Source of the DNA: Leptodactylus fallax
Lineage: Eukaryota > Chordata > Amphibia > Anura > Leptodactylidae
Direction: 5' to 3'
Assembly: GCA_947044405.1 (NCBI GenBank)
Contig: CAMRHE010000207.1
Coordinates: 1,808,001 to 1,872,000, forward strand
DNA: 64,000 bases
This document shows, piece by piece, positions 32,690-44,024 of this stretch. The number at the start of each line of letters is the position of its first letter. The stretch's first letter is position 1. A model generated the notes under the pieces. It searched no databases. It saw only the letters and a program-made list of their open reading frames with translations, and had not been told where the DNA came from. Both the position numbers and the translations under genes were made by a program.

Positions 32690-34230
32690 CATGCTTGTTA
32701 ACATGTCACCCTTGTTTATGCTGATGTAATACTGGCAGAAAAACGCCATAATTTCATATAACTTGGAAGTGTTTTTTTTTCTTCTTACACTTATTTTAAA
32801 GTACAGTGACTTTTCTCCCTTTTTCTGCTCCATTTCATTAATGCTTGTGAAAGCATGACATATTCTCCACTTTACTCATTCTGAAATTGAGTGCCTTGTC
32901 AGAACGTACAAGAGCTAGATGCATATCTTGAAGGCATACAGGATAGCGGATACAGTTACCATAGCAACCAAAAATATAAAAAAAAGTTATGCAGCTGTTA
33001 ACACAGAAAAGTATTTTATGAAGTGGCAATAATTGACCTGGGGTCGAGATACTGGGGCACAATGTTCCAGCTGTATTGTGTGCTGCAAGATTGTAAGATC
33101 TTTGACACATCATTGAAACATGTCAGAAGTTGGGATGAAGCTTAAAGGGTACCTGAATTTTCATGAAAAGTGGAAATATGTGCGGGGTCTTGCTGGGCAG
33201 TCTGTTCTATGACTGTATAAGTCTTCATACATGATGTCCTATCAGTTTTTCTACTGCTTATAATCACATTATGGCTGCAGTACATTTTATATTTGTTTCT
33301 AAGGCAGGGGTGTGTACAATAAGGTGCAGACTGTCCCTCCTCTCATATCCATTACTACTACTACTGGTTTATTCACATGTAATTCTGCCAGGATTAACAG
33401 TACACTAGCAAAGAAACAGGACTGAAAAGTCTAAGTGACCATAATATAGGGGATCCAAGAACACTGAACTGCAAATATAGGGCAAATACATGCAGGCATG
33501 ATGCAGCCTATAAGATACTCGACACAAGAAAAGAGCAATCTATGAACACAGTCAGTAAATCTGCTTTCTTTCTATGAATAATATCTCATCTGTAACCACA
33601 CAAGCAAGTAGATAGAAGTACATAAATAGATTACATTGTAAGCTGTGAAAAGTGCGGAATGTTCAGTTTCAGCAGTTTGCAGACTTCTGTGGAGGCTTTG
33701 AGGAGAATCAGCCCCTCCCATCTGCATTCACTGTGTTAAAAGATCAGACCTTCCTCCTTGCACTAACATCTTGCTTATCTAATATATCTGTGGTCGGACT
33801 TCCCTAGTAACAAGGAGTGAATTACAGATTAGCTAGAAGAGAGATACCTAGCGGCAGGAACGTGGTTATTCAGGCAGAAAGCAGCCATATTTTTAATTAA
33901 AGTGCATTACATTTTGGTCCAGAATCACATACTCTATGAAATGAGAAAAGTTAGTGACCATTTTAGAGCTGAAACCCCAAATAATAGTTTGAAATAAACA
34001 TCTTTATTGCTCTGTAGAGCTCTGTGTCCCTTTATTTCCCATCAACTTCAGTTAAGAGATGGGTCATTACCGATAAGATAAAAGGTGCTGAAGGCTTTGG
34101 TCCCCACCGAGTGTCTGATAAGAACTGGAGGTACGTTATAACTTTATAATTTGACGGTATGTGTAGGTGATATTGGGCTGTGATGATCAAACAGAAGGCC
34201 CATATGATCTTTCCTTTAGTAGGGGCACCC
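32690..34230. other. Intron, nothing firm
   Basis: No supported gene or repeat. The stretch at 33650-33870 (GTTCAGTTTCAGCAGTTTGC, then CTCCTTGCACTAACATCTTG) is free of repeats and might be constrained, but this is weak. Confidence 0.4.
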
Positions 34231-34232
34231 CA

Positions 34233-34838
34233 ATTTTTAGATTATTATTATGATTTATTTTTAGAGCACCATTGATTCCATGGTGCTTTACGTTTAAAGA
34301 GAGGTTTACATACAAAATACACAAAAACAAGCAGGGCTGTGGAGTCGGTACGCCAAAGCCCCGACTCCGACTCCGAATCCTCAATTTCCCCTGACTCCGA
34401 CTCCAACTCCGACTCCACCAAAATAGGCACCGACTCCGACTCCACGACTCCGACTCCACAGCCCTGGCACTGCTAAACCTTATAGGTTCACTCAGAACTC
34501 AGTCCCATCATTATATGAGGAATAGAACAGACCTTTACAGGACATTTCATCATTTTCAACATTTCATCATTTTCCCAAATTCTTATGAAAATATATTCAG
34601 CACATACTGCATTGTACTACTAACTGTACCAATTTATTATATATTTTGGGAGTCGGAGTCGGTCCATTTTATACCGACTCCGACTCCACCAAAATAGGCA
34701 CCGACTCCGACTCCACGACTCCGACTCCGACTCCACAGCCCTGAAAACAAGGACAACAGACTAACATAGTGACTGACTGGTACAGTGTAGTATAGAACCC
34801 TGTTCGCAAGGGCTTACAGTCTATGAGGGATCCTAGTG
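34233..34838 (-). mobile_element. SINE 3' part, split by an hAT insertion
   Basis: The left part has TTATTATTATGATTTATTTT, TAGAGCACCATTGATTCC and ATGGTGCTTTACG. The right part (from 34752) has GACAACAGACTAACATAG and CAAGGGCTTACAGTCTATGA. Together they read, on the minus strand, like the tail of a tRNA-derived frog SINE (TGTAAGCCCTTGCGAACAGG, then a CACCATGG core and TTATT-type end). The two parts are separated exactly by the element at 34332-34743. Confidence 0.65.
34332..34743 (-). mobile_element. hAT-like element, GGAGTC family, inserted in a SINE
   Basis: It starts CAGGGCTGTGGAGTCGG and ends CCGACTCCACAGCCCTG, a 17-bp inverted terminal repeat. The flanks are an exact 8-bp duplication, AAAACAAG, at 34324-34331 and 34744-34751. 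Inside, a second CCACAGCCCTGG occurs at 34454-34465, so the left 135 bases already look like a short element of their own. GACTCC hexamers are amplified at both ends. The 8-bp duplication and CAGGG termini point to hAT. Confidence 0.88.
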
Positions 34839-34839
34839 A

Positions 34840-35064
34840 TGTGATCCTTATTACATTAAGATCTATAATGGAAAAGTAAAAATCTGGCGTACTTTGTATA
34901 AGAAGTTACATTTCAGTAGTTCATTTTTAGTTATTTGCAGGTTTTGTATAAAGCATTGTGGTTTTTACGTATCACATCGACTGGTTGCAGTTTTATATTG
35001 AATTAGGAAATGGTTTTGGTTTTGGTTTGTTGCACTTTCTTTTGCTTTCTGCAAAAAATTACCT
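34840..35064. other. Intron, nothing recognised
   Basis: No supported gene, repeat or site. Confidence 0.4.
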
Positions 35065-35068
35065 TTAA

Positions 35069-35590
35069 AGGGAAGGTATCAACATTTTTATTAAAACCAG
35101 GGAGTGAAATATATCACTTTTTTCTAATCTTATTTTATTCTCGGATTGTACATTTTTTAATTCTATTTTCTGTACATGACTTGTGATATGCTTTGATGCA
35201 GTCTCATGTCCATAGGGAGCGAAACTGGAGCCGACTTATTGAGGTCTATGTGAGAGGTTTTTAGGCATGCTCTGTTTAGGGAGGGGGAGTAGATAACTTG
35301 TGACATGACTTGTTGTCAGTAGTGGATGCAATGATGCGTCAGTGGTGTTATTTAGAGAGGTATTATCTTGTATCCTAATCCTGCCTGTGACATGAATGAA
35401 CCTAAAGAATTGGCAAGTGTCAGTCTACTTTTAAGTTTAGTGGCTTAAGTAAAAATTGCAGGATTTAGAACTTATTTTAAAATAGAGATAGTGGCATAGA
35501 ATTTTTTCAAAATCATCACCAAATATTAAAATACCTGTATAACACAAAAACTTGATTTAGAAAAAAAAAAAAAAAAAAGGTCATTTTTGG
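35069..35590. repeat. Dispersed repeat, family E, TTAA-linked
   Basis: It follows TTAA (35065-35068) with AGGGAAGGTATCAACATTTT, then CTGTACATGACTTGTGATAT and CACCAAATATTAAAATACC, closing with an A-tract and GGTCATTTTTGG. The end matches the right end of 24975-25480. Confidence 0.5.
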
Positions 35591-35594
35591 ATTT

Positions 35595-36068
35595 AAAAAA
35601 AGCCAAAGGGAGTCCGCCAGGTTTTATGTCATTTTGACATCAAGAATTGTGCTGCATGCTGCACTATTCTTGCAATAAGATGTAATGGAAACCCGAATGT
35701 AACCCTGAATGAGGATCTGGATGGAGAAGTGAACAGTTCCTTTACTGGGAAGCCAATGATGAAAATATTCATATTACGGACAATGAATTTATTTGATTCT
35801 CACCAAGTAACCTCATAGTATCATTTAAAAAAATATATTTTATTGTGTGAAGATGTGTAAACCCGTTCTGTGCTGCATCAGATTCTTTCCAGTTGGAAAA
35901 AAAACTTTTGGAATAAGAGAACAATAAAATGATTTTATTTTCCTGCGTGGGTTGCTGTGTTTATCTATTGAGACTCTTATGGCCCGGTATTAATAGTCAT
36001 CGGACTCTGTGAAATACAGTTTTCCAGGAAGAACTCTTTCCTACTAATAGACACATCTTTGGCCCCTT
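35595..36068. other. Intron, nothing recognised
   Basis: No supported gene, repeat or site. Confidence 0.4.
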
Positions 36069-36072
36069 TTAA

Positions 36073-36420
36073 AGAGGACCTTCCATGTCCCCTAACATTG
36101 TGCATTTTATATACACTTATGAAGCTGACAGGATGCTGAATTTAGCGTACTGTCAGTTTGTCGGTATCTGCTCTGGTTGTAGAGACTTCAATATCTCTCC
36201 ACTGTTAGAGGGGTTGGCCTCACAGCTCAATGTCATGGGTGGGCTGTGAGGAAGGCCTCCCTGACTGCACAAGACTATAGAAGTGTACCGTCAGGGAGGC
36301 GTCCTCACCACCCAGCGATGACTCTGAGCTTTAAGGCTGGCCCCTCTGACAGTGCAGGGATATTGGTACCAAACCAAACAGCACCAATATCTATGCAACC
36401 GGGGAGATAGTGCTCTTACA
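36073..36420. mobile_element. TTAA-linked fold-back element
   Basis: It follows TTAA (36069-36072) with AGAGGACCTTCCATGTCCCC. The centre pairs AGAGGGGTTGGCCTCACAGC with GCTTTAAGGCTGGCCCCTCT and CTTCAATATCTCTCCACTGT with ACAGTGCAGGGATATTGG. The right terminus is worn. Confidence 0.6.
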
Positions 36421-36464
36421 GGTCAGCATGATAACTTCTAGCCATCTATATTGTCTTCTGTCTC

Positions 36465-36600
36465 ACTCTCACTGCATATGGCTTTCAGTTTGTGAGTACT
36501 GATAAGAGCTAGATAAGCTTCTTCAGCAGAGTCTCTGTTATCTGTGTATGTAAGTTCAGAGATAACTGTGCTGTTTACAACAAGCAGGAGCTCCATTCAA
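36465..36600 (-). repeat. Unclassified dispersed repeat R1 (copy 2)
   Basis: The reverse complement of GGCTTTCAGTTTGTGAGTAC, GCTAGATAAGCTTCTTC and CTCTGTTATCTGTG corresponds block by block to 2110-2220. It is cut on the right by the Harbinger-like element. Confidence 0.6.
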
Positions 36601-36606
36601 GAATAA

Positions 36607-36988
36607 GGGTGGGTTCACACTTGCGGCGGCACTCCGTCCGCCGCGAATCCGACCTGAATGTTGGAAACCTGGATAGGGAAAACCCCATTCACTTCTGGGT
36701 TTTTAAAGCAATGCGCGGGTGTGCGCTTACACCCTCTGTGCCGCAAAGCCGTTTTTTTTTGCTGGAAACAAAGTCGGACATGCAGGACTTTGTTTCCAGC
36801 GAAAAAAAATGGCTTTGCGGCGCAGAGGGTGTAAGCGCACACCCCCGCATTACTTTAAAACCCATAGAAGTGAATGGGGTTTTAAGCAAAGCGTCGCAAA
36901 ACTTTCCCTATCCAATGCCTATCCAGTTTTCCGACATTTAGGTTGGATTCGTGGCGGACGGAGTGCCGCCGCAAGTGTGAACCCACCC
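36607..36988. mobile_element. Long inverted-repeat PIF/Harbinger-like MITE
   Basis: The 382-bp element is almost entirely two inverted arms meeting near 36780. The outer 36 bases of both arms are identical as inverted copies, starting GGGTGGGTTCACACTTGCGG. TAA is duplicated at 36604-36606 and 36989-36991. The three-base TWA target and G-rich termini fit PIF/Harbinger. No transposase; open frames on both strands reflect the symmetry. Confidence 0.88.
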
Positions 36989-36998
36989 TAAGCTGTCT

Positions 36999-37080
36999 CA
37001 TAGGGGACAGTGAGTGATGACAATATCTATAAAACGCTGCAGAATATGTTGGCGCTATATAAGCAAGTACAATAAATAAC
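36999..37080 (+). mobile_element. SINE 3' tail
   Basis: GGGGACAGTGAGTGATGAC is followed by GCTGCAGAATATGTTGGCGC and TATATAAGCAAGTACAATAA, the tail of the tRNA-derived SINE whose reverse is at 63292-63425. The 5' part is missing, as is common after incomplete reverse transcription. Confidence 0.7.
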
Positions 37081-37196
37081 ATACTGGAAGCTGCACACCA
37101 GCATAAATCTGAAGTCACTCATATGTTCATACATTTATGTTAAGAGACAATGCGACATATAATCACAAACAAAACTCGGAATCTTTGTTTAAGTTA

Positions 37197-37390
37197 GGCC
37201 CGGTTCACATCTGCGTTCGGGTTTCCATTTGGGGAGTCCACTTGGGGAACACCCGAACAGAAACCTATAAGCATAAAAAAGTGGTTTACCTGGGAAACCC
37301 ACGGATCCTATAGACTATAATGGGGTCCGTGTGGTTTCCGCACAAAACACGCGGAGAGAAAAGTGCTGCTTGCAGGATGTGAACCGGGCC
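37197..37390. mobile_element. Fold-back MITE (sibling of 3928-4124)
   Basis: The ends GGCCCGGTTCACATCTGC and GGATGTGAACCGGGCC are inverted copies. It shares AACCTATAAGCATAAAAAAG and GTTTACCTGGGAAACC-like sequence with 3928-4124, and has GACTATAATGGGGTCCGTGT inside. The flanks are AAGTTA before and CAAGTTA after, so the duplication is either long or has one inserted base. Confidence 0.75.
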
Positions 37391-37394
37391 CAAG

Positions 37395-38205
37395 TTATGA
37401 TTTTTTGTTGGGCTGCATTCATAGCCCTCCTGGGCTGCAAGCGGCCTCCGAGACGGACACACCTGGTGTAAAGGTATGCAAGCTATTGACTATTGTTGGA
37501 TACTGGAGTAACAGAAATTTTAGGCTGTCGAGTTTCTGATGGATTCATTTAAAAAAAAAATTTTTTAAAGTATACTGCCACTATTTCTAACATATTTCAT
37601 ACACATTAACCTTGGTAAAATCAGGAAAATCACAATAATTCAACTATATTGATATATAATTTAAACTACTGTAATTCAGGAATTTTATTTCCAAAAACTT
37701 TTGTTCTTAAGGAGGAGATACCTCTGGGACCAGGGAGTTGCAGATGTTATACGTTTCAGAAGGCTATTCTCCAGATACATTACTGGAGAGGAGCGAATGC
37801 ACAGACTGTCTGGAAAAGTTACAGCCTGACAAAAGTGCAATGGAAATATAATTCTCCAACATTAGCAACCTAATACAGCCAGGCTTGAGTATGGATTAAA
37901 TCTTCAGCGTCTTCTCAGGATGTAGTCCAGGAAATACTGATTCACAATGACGAGAACACTTTCATTACCACCCCAGTGTTTCCCAATCTATTGGTAATCT
38001 TTCAAGGCTGACAACCCAAGCCACAAAAGTCAGAAAAATTTGTGTATTTGGAAATGGAATTGGTGGTGTTGTGGATGTATTCTGAGGATAACCTGACACA
38101 TCCATTACTAGATGATGTATTCTCCGAAAGCAGATATACTAGATTAGGTGCAGAATTTGTGCCAGTTGGAAATGGATATATTCAATCAGGATATTAAAAA
38201 ACATT
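37395..38205. other. Intron, nothing recognised
   Basis: No supported gene. Only an A/T-rich stretch near 37550 stands out. Confidence 0.4.
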
Positions 38206-38209
38206 GAAA

Positions 38210-39690
38210 TATTAAAGAGTGATTCTGCTGTAACTGAGATGAATGCTGCACAGTCTGTACTGTGACTTGTTTTCTCAATTTCTGCATGGTAATGTCATAC
38301 AAGTTCAGTCCTATGCTATATTCCTGTATCTTCATTGGATGATGATGTCATTGTATTCCCCTGAGTAAATTGTCATACAATAGTGATGTAATACAAAGCA
38401 GCATAGGACTGGACTTGTTTTCTGACATCACTATTTTATGAAAGTCTAACCTGGGGAATGCTATGACATCATCTTCCAATGACAGACTACACTGCTGAAT
38501 ACAATACAGCATAGGAGTGCATTTTTTGGGACATCTCTATTTTATGGCAATCTAGCCTGGGGACTACAATGACATCGTCTTCCAAAGACTATACTTCTGA
38601 ATATAATACAGTTGGCTGTCATTGGATGATGGCATGGTATTCTCCAGAGTAGATTGTCAGAAGATAGTGATATCATGAAACAAGTGCAGTCCTATGCTGT
38701 ATTATTTTCAGGAGTGTAGTCTGTCATTGCTTGGTGATGTCATTGTATTTACCAGATTAGATTGTCATAAGATAATGATGTCATAAAACAAGTACAGTAC
38801 TATGGTGCATTATATTCAGCAGTGTAATCTGTCATCGGATGAGGATGTCATTGTATTCTCCAGAGTAGATTATTTATAAAATGGTGATGTCATAAAACAA
38901 GTGCTGTTTTATATTCAGTTGTGTAGCCTGTGATTGGGTGGTGATGTCATTATATTCACCAGAGTAGATTATCATAAAATGGTGATGTCATAAAACAAGT
39001 GCAGCCCTATTCTGTATTCTATTCAGCTGTCATTGGATGATGATGTCATTATATTACCCATGTTAATTTGTGAGTGGATGATGTAGCAGAGCAGTTTTCA
39101 ATGTATTGGATTCACCATGCTGAATGTAATAAAATATTTAGATTCCCATCACATATATTATCTACAAGGTTAGTTTGTAACTGGATGGTGATGTCATAAA
39201 ACAGGTGTAGTCCTACAATGCATTATGTTGTACAGGGTACAGTAGTTTGTCATAAGATGATGTCATAAAAGAAGTTCAATCTATGATTATATCCAGCATC
39301 TTAATTTGTGACTGGGTGATGTCATAAAAGAAGTCTTTTATGTACTGCATTGCATTAAGCAGCTTCATTTCTGATTTAATGGTGATGTCATAAAACAATT
39401 AGATTCCTATGACGCCTATTATTTAACAGGCTGGTTTGGATGGATAGTTGGATATTTTACCATGGATTATATTCAGCCAGTTAGTTTGTCGTCCAATGGT
39501 GATGTCAAGAGTGCAGTCTATGATGTGTTATGTTTAGCAGGTTCATGATGTATGTATGTTAACAGATCGGCATGATGTATACCTGTATTATTTAGTAGGT
39601 CAGTTTGGATCTGGTTGTTAAGTCATAAGACCGGTGCTGTCCTATGATGTGTTGTATTATATTTAACCGATTGGTTTGTGTTTGGATGGC
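38210..39690. repeat. Degenerate tandem array, about 100-bp unit
   Basis: Related blocks return about every 98-107 bases: TCATTGGATGATGATGTCAT near 38334, and similar starts near 38623, 38730, 38832, 38930 and 39030, each followed by CCAGAGTAGATTGTCAT-like and GATGTCATAAAACAAGTGCA-like parts. Toward the right the units decay (39180-39690). From length divided by period there are roughly 14 units. GATGTCA-type words are found about twice per unit. No coding frame. Confidence 0.85.
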
Positions 39691-39694
39691 AGAT

Positions 39695-40480
39695 CACAGA
39701 GTATGGTGTTGTCACGCTGTATTATTATACATGTTTGTAGTGAGCTATATTTTTGTATTCTTCTAATGGTAACATATAACATTACTGTACATTACAGTAC
39801 AGCAGCTATCATACAATATGCTAAGCCACTCAGTTGTCGACAGATCCCCCAGTATTGGTTGCAGCTTTCTGGGGTTTACATTGTATGGTATTTGAAGCCT
39901 CAGAGCGAATAGTTCAGGATCGCTGGGTTTATAGGACTTACAAGTTTATTCCCTCTCTGTTTTATTGATCAGAATAGCAGGAGGTATGTTGTGGTTTTTT
40001 CATGTGAACTTACTTTATGACTTATAGTATATTTACTATATAGTGATGCCTATAAGTTAGTATGTATTAAGCTGAACTGACAGTAACATATACAAATCTG
40101 TCTGCGGAATGCAGACAATATAGAATATTATACAGTCCCAGATCTGCAGCACAAGACAAGTATAATTTTCTATATCTGCTGCTTAGGCTTACAGATATAT
40201 GCTATTTCTCTATTATATTGATGGTTTGTTTTACAATCAGTAGTAATCAAAATATAGAAAATACAATGTAAAAATTTATTTCATAAAAAATATACCAAAT
40301 ATCAACATTCATATATTCTTCAGCCACCTCTCGTTCTCTCTAGTGCTGAATCCAATGAGACAAATTCTGTCTGAATATTCACAATGTATTATATGCTTAT
40401 TTAAAATTCATTTCTAAAGCCATGACAACAGGATGCATCAATGTCACCAGTTTACCCCACTAGTTCCATTCCTGTGACTA
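39695..40480. other. Intron, nothing recognised
   Basis: No supported gene, repeat or site. Confidence 0.4.
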
Positions 40481-40484
40481 AGCC

Positions 40485-40770
40485 CCCATGTACACGGCTA
40501 TGTGCTTTGTCAGTGTGGTAGCCGGTAGCCATGTTTTTAATGTCTAGTTCACTGATCCATTATTTTCTTATGGCCCCAAACATATGACCGTGTATTATCA
40601 TGGGTCTGTGTAGAGGGCCATGAGCCCAGGGACAAAACCCAGGACAGGTCCTATTCCTGCAGCCCGGACCCATTATTAAAATGTATGTGTCCTTGGAGGT
40701 TACAGATGGCACACAGATACCATCTATATGACATCCATGCAGATTTCTCACAGACCCGTTCATGTGTATG
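40485..40770. mobile_element. Probable fold-back element, worn
   Basis: CCCCCATGTACACGGCTATG at the left and GACCCGTTCATGTGTATGTA at the right are loosely inverted, and ATTATCATGGGTCTGTG faces CCGGACCCATTATTAAAATG. Boundaries are uncertain. Confidence 0.4.
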
Positions 40771-41114
40771 TAGGCTAATTCTGGATATTCGTTTGAGATA
40801 TTGTAACTGTCAGATGAAAAATTGTGTATACTGAATAGGAGAAGGGAAGAAGCCCCCACATGCTCTGGCTACCCCTCTGAAAAATCTCCTTCAGAACAAA
40901 AGGAGAGGGCAGTAGAAATCCAACTTCCTAATTCTTATATCCCGACATCTGTCAGGGAAGGAGAGTTAGGAGGCCCCCCTGCATATTGACAGGTTTAGCG
41001 GACAGTCATCTAATATGTATGTGTTACACCCCAACGCAGTACTGCTGGTGTTAGTGGTGTAGTCGTGTGATGCACGACTACCAGATTTTCTTTAATGTTG
41101 GGACCGAAATTTTA

Positions 41115-41347
41115 GGCCCCATGCACGTGACCAAGAGGGGCTCCCATGCTCCGATCTGATCTGATAATTATAGAGCAGGTCTATCTTATCCTGCTTTGTG
41201 ATATCAGATCGGAACTTGGCGGAACCCCCCCATAGAAATTAATGAATCACGAAAGCCACTTGGATGTCATCAGAGTGTGATCTGAATGACTTCCGTTAAA
41301 AAATCGGCACACACAGGGCCTGCACGCGCGATAGTGTGCATGAGGCC
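41115..41347. mobile_element. Fold-back element
   Basis: The termini GGCCCCATGCACGTGACC and TAGTGTGCATGAGGCC are inverted copies, following TTA on the left. Inside, GCTCCGATCTGATCTGATA faces GATATCAGATCGGAACTTGG. Confidence 0.6.
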
Positions 41348-41354
41348 TGACTTA

Positions 41355-42015
41355 TCTGAATTGCATGTCATAATACAATAGTGGGAACATACATGATATG
41401 GCACATGTAAACAACACTCCTAAGTGCATGAGACACACTCACTTGAGCTGGCAGGCGTCACTCCTTCCTATTCTCATGGAACAGACTCTTGGTGAGAGTG
41501 GCTGCTCTCCATACCAAAGGTACGATGGATGCTGTGTATACAGGGTGCCTAGGACAGTGTCATACGGCAGCCAGCGCAGGGTCGTACCACAGGACATCTC
41601 CACGTCTTCTCCTGTGACGCAACTCCTAGTTCCTCCTAGATGAGCAGATTTCCTGTGTGCAGTGTATGGGAAACATCATAGCTAGTCACTAGTTCAGAGG
41701 GGTAAACTGCTAAAATATGCAAAATATAAGTCATGTAATGGCCAGATATTGTTTTATTTATCATGTACATAAACAGAACTATTGGTTGTGTGCAAAGTTT
41801 GTTCAAAAGTTAAGTACCCTTAAAGTCTTCATTCACTCATGTTGGAATTTACATCCATCTTTGTCAAAATCCCTGTCCGATCTGATCACAGGCTGCAGTA
41901 CATGTATGTGAATGGTGTTTCCTCAACCCCACTTCCCCATTTCTGGATGAATTTTTGGTGCCGCCATGGAATAAAATCAGCTGTGGAAGTGAGTAGCATG
42001 CAGAGGATTATCCCC
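41355..42015. other. Intron, nothing recognised
   Basis: No supported gene, repeat or site. Confidence 0.4.
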
Positions 42016-42020
42016 ATTTA

Positions 42021-42333
42021 GGCCGGGGCCCATGTGGCATAAATGCCACAGAAAAAAACTGTGTTTTACAGTCACAGCTAAGTGGATGGTATTCTAGCAA
42101 ATCCCATCCTCACTTTGCGGGAAAAAACGCGCAGTGGATACGCTGCGTTTTCCAAAACCGTTGCGGTTTTGGAAATTGCAACATGTCAATTATACCTACG
42201 GAAACGCCAGTGGTTTCCCTATAGGTATAATGAAAGCTGAAAGTCTGCAGAGGAAACCTCTGTGGACTTTCTGTGAAAAGCTCTGCGGGAAAAACTGCTT
42301 TTTTGCTGCTGGACGCTACGTGGGGCCTTAGCC
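42021..42333. mobile_element. Fold-back MITE, family B, full length
   Basis: The ends GGCCGGGGCCCATGTGGCAT and GCTACGTGGGGCCTTAGCC are inverted copies. Inside, CAATTATACCTACGGAAACG faces TTTCCCTATAGGTATAATG and AAAGTCTGCAGAGGAAACCT faces TCTGTGGACTTTCTG. The flanks are TTA before and TAA after. Confidence 0.78.
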
Positions 42334-42339
42334 TAAATT

Positions 42340-43195
42340 AGAATTGTGCTGATCCTTGTGCAGATATGCTGTACACCCACTTACACACTTGTTGAGATTT
42401 ATTCCTGCTGGTTCCCTGATTCTTCAAATATATACTGTGCTGCTTTCTTCTATATATAAGTATAAGTGTATGTATCATAGTAACTGTCATAGAGCTAAGG
42501 TTAATTCTGTATTTTAGCTGCACAATGCCCATGATGTGCCAATATACACTTGAGCTAGAATTTGGTCTGGAAAAGTAATCTTCTGTTTAGTCTTTACTAT
42601 GAAGGGGAAAATTAAGAGGCCTCTTGTGTTTCACAATGGAGACCGCTACTGTTCTAATGTCCTGTAATGCATGTGTGATGCTGCTAGATCCATTGAGAGT
42701 AACTACAGACTGTTAACATGATGATAAACACAGCGCAGCTCACAAAGCACAGCAAAGACAAAGCAGCCTTTCCGGAAAACCAATCCTTTTGACAAATCCA
42801 TAAAATCTGTTCTGGCACAGAACTTTATGGAAACTACGAGAGTGCTCTCATTTGCATGTCTCTGTGCAGAGTCACTGTAGCACTGAAAATGGTCTGGATT
42901 TTATTACTTGTGTTTCTATGGAGCTTTAGGGCTTATTGGAAAAAAATATTTAGTAAAGACAAACGGACCGACTAATCATAAATTTGACATATAAATATCA
43001 GCTAAAGATATGCTAAATCTATAGATGGAACAAAGATAGAGGTGCATTGCCAAGTCAGCCTTCTCTGTACCCTAGGGCAAGACAAAATGGAACAGCCATC
43101 AGGGTTTCCCTCACTCTCCTTCCATGGGGAGTATTTTACTATTGTGAGCTTTTTCTACTGCTGGTTTATAACCAGGTTTATATTATATGTTGACC
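42340..43195. promoter_or_regulatory. Intron; candidate conserved element 4 within it
   Basis: Most of this stretch shows nothing. At 42690-42900 there is repeat-free sequence with GTTAACATGATGATAAACAC, CAAAGACAAAGCAGCC and an octamer-like CTCATTTGCATGTCTC (ATTTGCAT matches the POU/Oct octamer on either strand). Function is unproven. Confidence 0.25.
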
Positions 43196-43312
43196 CATGA
43201 TCCCTGGACGTGGTAGCCTTCATTGCCACAATCCGTAGGCTCCAAGCTCAGAGACAGCCCCATGTCGGACAATGGACTGTGACAGCCAGGACAAGCGAAA
43301 ATCTGAGCTCTG

Positions 43313-43360
43313 AGCTGGGGACACATAGTACACTGTGTAGTGTACTGCGTGTCCCCAGCA
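43313..43360. repeat. Inverted repeat (hairpin)
   Basis: CTGGGGACACATAGTACACT faces AGTGTACTGCGTGTCCCCAG with one or two mismatches and a short GTGT loop. It lies inside a looser fold-back at about 43240-43400. Confidence 0.75.
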
Positions 43361-43479
43361 TGGGTTCTTGCTTGTCCCAACAAGACAAAAATACTGCCAC
43401 AATACTGACACCAATGCTTCCAGAAAATCAAATGTTGTCCAAAAGTTTAGTTGCCCTTTAAGAATAGGCCATCAATACT

Positions 43480-44018
43480 AGCAGATAATCCCTTTAAATA
43501 GCGGGCATCAAGATGTGACATAACTTGTACTTTTCCCAGTCAGATGACTATATAAAATCTACAGAACTGTGAAATATATGAAACGAATGAGGCCCATAAA
43601 ATTTATAGTGTTTATAACTACCTGGAAAGCTAAGCTGCTTTGCCAAAGCCCTAGCCCATAAAGTACAGATGTGACTTTTTATTTGGAAACTTTATGGATT
43701 TATAATGTATAGAACTGAGAATGAAATCTTGAAAGTGAAATATTGGTTCCTAATGGTGTGTGCGGTAGCGCCATTTACTCAGGCGCTGGGCGATGAGATG
43801 ATTAAATTGATAAGACCAGCGCAGTACAATATCATTCTCAGTATTTGTCATTGTCTAGTCGCTTACTCCGTTTATGAAAAAAAAAAATAGATAAATCCAT
43901 TGCCCGTTGATTCATAGGCCTTAAGTACCAGATGATAACTGGGAGGCAGGACCCATTGGCAAGATGCCCTGTGCTCTAGATGCTCCTTTGAGTGCCAGAT
44001 GTGGCCACATTTCAGTGA
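43480..44018. other. Intron up to the LTR element
   Basis: No supported gene or repeat. The last five bases before the LTR element (ATAAC, 44020-44024) are its target site. Confidence 0.4.
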
Positions 44019-44024
44019 AATAAC

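Noticed and set aside
36609..36991. Overlapping frames of 66-110 codons on both strands
   Set aside because: The same peptide words appear on both strands because the element is an inverted repeat; they are mirror artefacts.
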